From contig SYAA01000234.1 in NCBI GenBank assembly GCA_005789055.1, positions 1 through 10,791 of the forward strand: a stretch of DNA of 10,791 nucleotides, read 5' to 3'. Shown here piece by piece: positions 7,051 through 10,791 of this stretch. The stretch comes from Actinomycetota bacterium (GTDB lineage: Bacteria > Actinomycetota > Actinomycetes > Mycobacteriales > Mycobacteriaceae). The first letter of the stretch is position 1. Each line of letters opens with the position of its first letter. Both the position numbers and the translations under genes were made by a program. Under the pieces are notes generated by a model that did no database searches, had not been told where the DNA came from, and saw nothing but the letters and a program-made list of their open reading frames with translations.

Positions 7051-8534
7051 GACTGGATCCGCGAACACCGGTCCTGATCGGCGTCGGCCAAGTCAACCAG
7101 TTCGACGAGTCACCCGACGTGGAGCCGATCGATCTGATGGTCGCCGCGACCGGCCGGGCCGCCGACCCGCGGGTGCTGGCGGCACTGGACTCCATTCGGG
7201 TGGTCAATCTGCTGTCCTGGCGCTACCGCGACCCTGCACTTCTACTGGGCCGGCGGATCGGGGCACCAGAGGCGAGCACGTCCTACAGCGGGATCGGTGG
7301 AAACACCCCGCAGTCGCTCGTCAACCGCGCCTGCCTCGATATCCAGCGGGGTCGGGCCGATGCCGTACTTATCGCCGGCGCTGAAACCTGGCGCACCCGG
7401 ATGCGGCTGCGGGCCAAGGGAATTCGCCCCGATTGGACCCAGCAGGACGATTCCGTTCCGGTCCCGCCCGGGGCTGAGGACGTTCCGATGTCGGGGCCGG
7501 CCGAAGACCGTGTCGGACTGATACCACCATCGTTTGTCTACCCACTCTTCGAGCAGTCGCTACGCATCGCCGACGGGGAGTCCGTGCCGGACCATCAGAG
7601 CCGGGTTGGAGCGATGTGGGCGCAGTTCAGCCGGGTGGCGGCAGCCAATCCGCATGCCTGGAGCCGCGAGGAGCGAACGGAAGAACAGATCGCCCAACCC
7701 GGCGCGGACAACCGGATGATCAGCTGGCCGTACCCGAAGTTGATGAACTCCAACAACATGGTCGACCAGGGCGCCGCGGTGATTCTGTGTTCGGCGAGCA
7801 AGGCCGAGCAGCTCGGGATCCCCAGGGACGTCTGGGTCTTCCCGCACGCGGGCACCGACTCGCACGACACCTACGCCGTTGCCGAACGCGACGAACTACA
7901 TCGCTCGCCGGCGATCCGGATCGGTGGCCGGCGCGTGCTGGAACTGGCCGGTCTCGGAATCGACGACGTCGACGTCGTCGACGTCTACTCGTGCTTTCCC
8001 TCCGCGGTGCAGGTGGCCGCGCGCGAACTTGGCCTTCCGCTGGCCGATACCGCGCGACCGCTGACCGTCACCGGAGGCCTGACGTTCGCCGGCGGACCGT
8101 GGAACAACTACGTCACGCACTCCATCGCCACGATGACCGAACTGCTGCGCGACAATCCCGGCACCCGCGGACTGATCACCGCCAACGGCGGCTATCTGAC
8201 CAAGCACAGCTTTGGGGTCTACAGCACGACCCCGCCGGCGGAGGCGTTCCGCTGGGAGGACGTCCAGGGCGCGGTCGACCGCGAACCCACCCGTACTGCG
8301 CTCGTCGAGTGGGAGGGAACCGGCACCGTGGAGTCGTGGACGGTGCCGTTCGACCGGGAAGGCCGGCCGGAGAAGGCATTCATCGCCGTCCGCACGCCTA
8401 ACGGTGAGCGGACCTGGGCCCTGATCGCCGATGCCGACGCCGCCGCGGCATGCGTCGCCGACGATATCGCCGGCGCGCAGGTCACGGTCTCGATCGACGG
8501 TGCCGCAACCCTAAAGTCCGGTCGCGGCGTCTAA
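7047..8534 (+). CDS. Thiolase-like protein type 1 (TLP1), catalytic residues absent (Rv1867-like)
   Basis: This 495-residue protein has a thiolase fold in which the usual catalytic motifs are replaced, followed by a C-terminal beta-rich domain (about 415-495) typical of TLP1. The N-terminal VLIGVGQVNQF and the segment DVDVVDVYSCFPSAVQ fit SCP2-thiolase-type proteins. The nucleophile loop reads SGIGGNTPQS (81-90), with no Cys. The GHP motif becomes AGGPWNNY (Gly350 for His). The CxG motif becomes ANGGYLTKH (Asn380). Classic thiolysis or condensation is therefore unlikely. M. smegmatis TLP1 is a known homologue, reported as an unusual monomeric thiolase-like protein. The length matches Rv1867 (about 494). 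The GTG start overlaps the ALDH stop (GTGA), giving the third gene of a coupled operon; the frame is open further upstream, but that would run through the ALDH gene. A role in binding or processing an acyl-CoA made by the upstream CoA-transferase is an inference. Confidence 0.88.
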   Translation: MRLDPRTPVLIGVGQVNQFDESPDVEPIDLMVAATGRAADPRVLAALDSIRVVNLLSWRYRDPALLLGRRIGAPEASTSYSGIGGNTPQSLVNRACLDIQRGRADAVLIAGAETWRTRMRLRAKGIRPDWTQQDDSVPVPPGAEDVPMSGPAEDRVGLIPPSFVYPLFEQSLRIADGESVPDHQSRVGAMWAQFSRVAAANPHAWSREERTEEQIAQPGADNRMISWPYPKLMNSNNMVDQGAAVILCSASKAEQLGIPRDVWVFPHAGTDSHDTYAVAERDELHRSPAIRIGGRRVLELAGLGIDDVDVVDVYSCFPSAVQVAARELGLPLADTARPLTVTGGLTFAGGPWNNYVTHSIATMTELLRDNPGTRGLITANGGYLTKHSFGVYSTTPPAEAFRWEDVQGAVDREPTRTALVEWEGTGTVESWTVPFDREGRPEKAFIAVRTPNGERTWALIADADAAAACVADDIAGAQVTVSIDGAATLKSGRGV

Positions 8535-8545
8535 CTGGCGCAAAG

Positions 8546-8590
8546 CAGTAGGCCTGCCGGCCCCGGGGGAGGGGGACGGCAGGCCTACTG
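8546..8590. terminator. Bidirectional terminator hairpin between convergent genes
   Basis: A 14-bp perfect stem, arm 1 CAGTAGGCCTGCCG (8546-8559) and arm 2 CGGCAGGCCTACTG (8577-8590), encloses a 17-nt G-rich loop. It lies 12 nt after the thiolase-like stop and 12 nt before the convergent Ag85 stop. There is no T-tract, as is common for mycobacterial terminators. It can serve both strands. Confidence 0.85.
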
Positions 8591-8602
8591 TCGAGCGGAT
8601 CC

Positions 8603-9634
<1,032 letters not shown>

Positions 9635-9637
9635 TCA

Positions 9638-9665
9638 GCAGTACTTGCTGTGTGCCGGTAGTCAA
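9638..9665 (-). promoter_or_regulatory. Candidate promoter for the Ag85C-like gene
   Basis: On the minus strand, TTGACT (9665-9660) and TACTGC (9643-9638) are separated by 16 nt. The -35 is good and the -10 is imperfect. A start near 9631 would give a leader of about 30 nt. An imperfect dyad, CAGCA-N5-TGCTG (9636-9650), covers the -10 and could be an operator. TTGACG (minus strand, near 9710) is a second possible -35. Confidence 0.35.
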
Positions 9666-9731
9666 ACACCGGTTGCGGGCGTGAACCCGTACGCGGCGCG
9701 GAGCGTCAAGTCGCGGTTGGCTAACGATCAG

Positions 9732-9747
9732 GAGTCGCGACGGACTC
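9732..9747. terminator. Weak hairpin after the MscS-like gene
   Basis: GAGTC-N6-GACTC forms a 5-bp stem with a 6-nt loop, 27 nt past the MscS-like stop on the minus strand. It contains the palindrome GTCGCGAC (9734-9741). It is short and has no T-tract. The rest of the 172-nt gap holds the Ag85 promoter region. Confidence 0.2.
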
Positions 9748-9773
9748 GACCGTGCCGGCGGCGGCCAATGACC

Positions 9774-10791
9774 TTAGGGAGCAGTCTCCTCCGACAGCGC
9801 GGCGCGGACCATTGCTCTGCGCTCGTCGATGGTTCGGCTGATCTCTTGGAGTAACGATGGTCGGTCGAGCAGTAACTCCTCCATCGCGATGCGTTTGATC
9901 GCAAGCACGGTGACCTCACCCTCGGCGTAGGCGTCCCCGGCGACGGGCTCGCGGGTCAGCGCGGTCTGGCCGAGGAAATCGCCCTTCTGCAGGGTGCGGA
10001 TCGGCAGCCTCGAGCCGTCCCCGCCGTCGACGCACAGCCTGATCCGGCCCTTGATCACAAATGTCATCGCCGACGGGATTTCCCCGCGTCCGAGGACGAC
10101 TTCGCCGGCGCCGTACCTCGCGAGGGTGGCGTGCGGCAGTAGAGCCTCCATGTCGCAGTGGCTGAGTCGCAGGACTGGTGCGACGCTCCGTAGCGCCGCG
10201 ACCCGATTGGGTTCTGTGGTGAAGTCGTCGACGGCACCGTCGGAGTGCAGGCCGGCACGCCGGGATGAGTACCACAACCAGCGTTGGAACGTGGTCCTGG
10301 CGGCGGCGTCGTCACCGGGAGAGGTCAGTGGGATCGTGGTCGTATACCCGGTGCTGCTGGTGGCGGCCACCACCGGCGTCGCGCCGTCGCGAAGCTGCGG
10401 AAGCTTCGCGGCGATCTTGGCCAGTAGTGCGCAAATCTCATCGGGTGCGTCGGCGGAGCTGAAGGTTGACTCCACTACCAAGTTGTAGCTGTCGGTCGGT
10501 CTGCTCAAATTCGCGAACGAGGCCGCTGCCAATACCGAGTTGGGAATGATCTGCATGCCGCTGCCGGTGTCGATATGGGTCGCGCGCCAATTCACCTCGG
10601 TCACCCGGCCACGGACAACGCGAATGCTCGGGATATTGGTTTCCACCCAGTCGCCCAACTTGAACGGTTGCTCGAAGAGCAGCAACAGCCCTGAGATGAT
10701 CTGACCTACGGAGTTCTGCAGGGTCAGGCCGAGCACGATTGAGCCGATGCCCAATACGGTGAACAGCTTGCCGACATTGGCGCCCCATACC
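9774..10791 (-). CDS. MscS-family channel with C-terminal cyclic-nucleotide-binding-like domain (5' partial)
   Basis: The frame is open through the right edge, giving 338 visible residues ending at TAA (9776-9774); the start and first membrane helices are outside. The visible part opens with the pore helix and the beta domain of MscS channels: GANVGKLFTVLGIGSIVLGL, then TLQNSVGQIISGLLLLFEQP, then FKLGDWVET. It ends in a Crp/cNMP-type domain (LPHATLARYGAGEVVLGRGE, FVIKGRIRLCVDG, LQKGDFLGQTALT). This combination is the bacterial cyclic-nucleotide-gated (bCNG) or MscS-cNMP architecture; M. tuberculosis Rv2434c is, as I recall, similar. The phosphate-binding cassette is unusual. After GDFLGQTALT the sequence reads REPVAGDAYAE, with no Arg at the usual PR-x-A position, so cyclic-nucleotide binding is doubtful. 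The C-terminus has a helical basic/acidic tail (SRTIDERRAMVRAAL). It lies upstream of, and on the same strand as, the Ag85C-like gene, with a 172-nt gap and a likely separate promoter. Confidence 0.9.
   Translation of the reverse strand, partial: VWGANVGKLFTVLGIGSIVLGLTLQNSVGQIISGLLLLFEQPFKLGDWVETNIPSIRVVRGRVTEVNWRATHIDTGSGMQIIPNSVLAAASFANLSRPTDSYNLVVESTFSSADAPDEICALLAKIAAKLPQLRDGATPVVAATSSTGYTTTIPLTSPGDDAAARTTFQRWLWYSSRRAGLHSDGAVDDFTTEPNRVAALRSVAPVLRLSHCDMEALLPHATLARYGAGEVVLGRGEIPSAMTFVIKGRIRLCVDGGDGSRLPIRTLQKGDFLGQTALTREPVAGDAYAEGEVTVLAIKRIAMEELLLDRPSLLQEISRTIDERRAMVRAALSEETAP

Noticed and set aside
7960..7981. A 22-bp perfect palindrome inside the thiolase-like gene
   Set aside because: It falls on alternating Asp and Val codons (GAC and GTC) in a conserved strand (DDVDVVDV). 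Codon bias explains it without a regulatory role.

Overview
The window comes from a high-GC mycobacterium, most likely a fast-growing Mycolicibacterium-type species. Three things point this way: an Apa/FAP alanine-proline-rich secreted antigen, an antigen 85 mycolyltransferase, and a gene order that recalls the M. tuberculosis Rv1860 (apa), Rv1861, Rv1863c, Rv1866, Rv1867 neighbourhood. That synteny is from memory, not from a search. Coding density is high, with no gene-free stretch over 300 bases. No tRNA, rRNA, insertion sequence or CRISPR array was seen.

Layout. (1) Positions 2-799 (+) hold the C-terminal part of apa, opening on 30-bp tandem repeats. (2) Positions 914-1210 (+) encode a GlsB/YeaQ/YmgE-type small membrane protein. 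(3) Facing it on the minus strand is a two-gene unit: a CPBP intramembrane glutamic protease (3179-2376), then 1 nt later a predicted secreted and membrane protein (2374-1256) whose architecture matches prokaryotic ionotropic glutamate receptors. (4) Divergent from that pair is a plus-strand operon with stop/start overlaps (3245-8534): a tandem class III CoA-transferase, an aldehyde dehydrogenase and a thiolase-like protein of the TLP1 type that lacks the thiolase catalytic residues. (5) A perfect 14-bp inverted repeat at 8546-8590 separates this operon from convergent minus-strand genes. (6) These are an Ag85C-like mycolyltransferase (9601-8603) and, upstream of it, the C-terminal part of an MscS-type channel carrying a cyclic-nucleotide-binding-like domain (10791-9774, start outside the window).

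How the genes may work together. The CPBP protease and receptor-like channel are probably cotranscribed and translationally linked, which suggests a membrane sensing unit with an amino-acid-like ligand. The three-gene operon looks like a carboxylate or aldehyde catabolic module. The CoA-transferase would activate an acid (only its second domain keeps the expected catalytic Asp), the ALDH would oxidise an aldehyde, and the thiolase-like protein would bind an acyl-CoA or have a non-thiolase role. The substrate is unknown. The cell-envelope genes at both ends (Apa, Ag85C) show no evident metabolic link to the operon.

The items most worth attention are the glutamate-receptor-like channel, whose pore resembles animal receptors and lacks the K+ filter, and the DddD-like tandem CoA-transferase with one apparently degenerate half.
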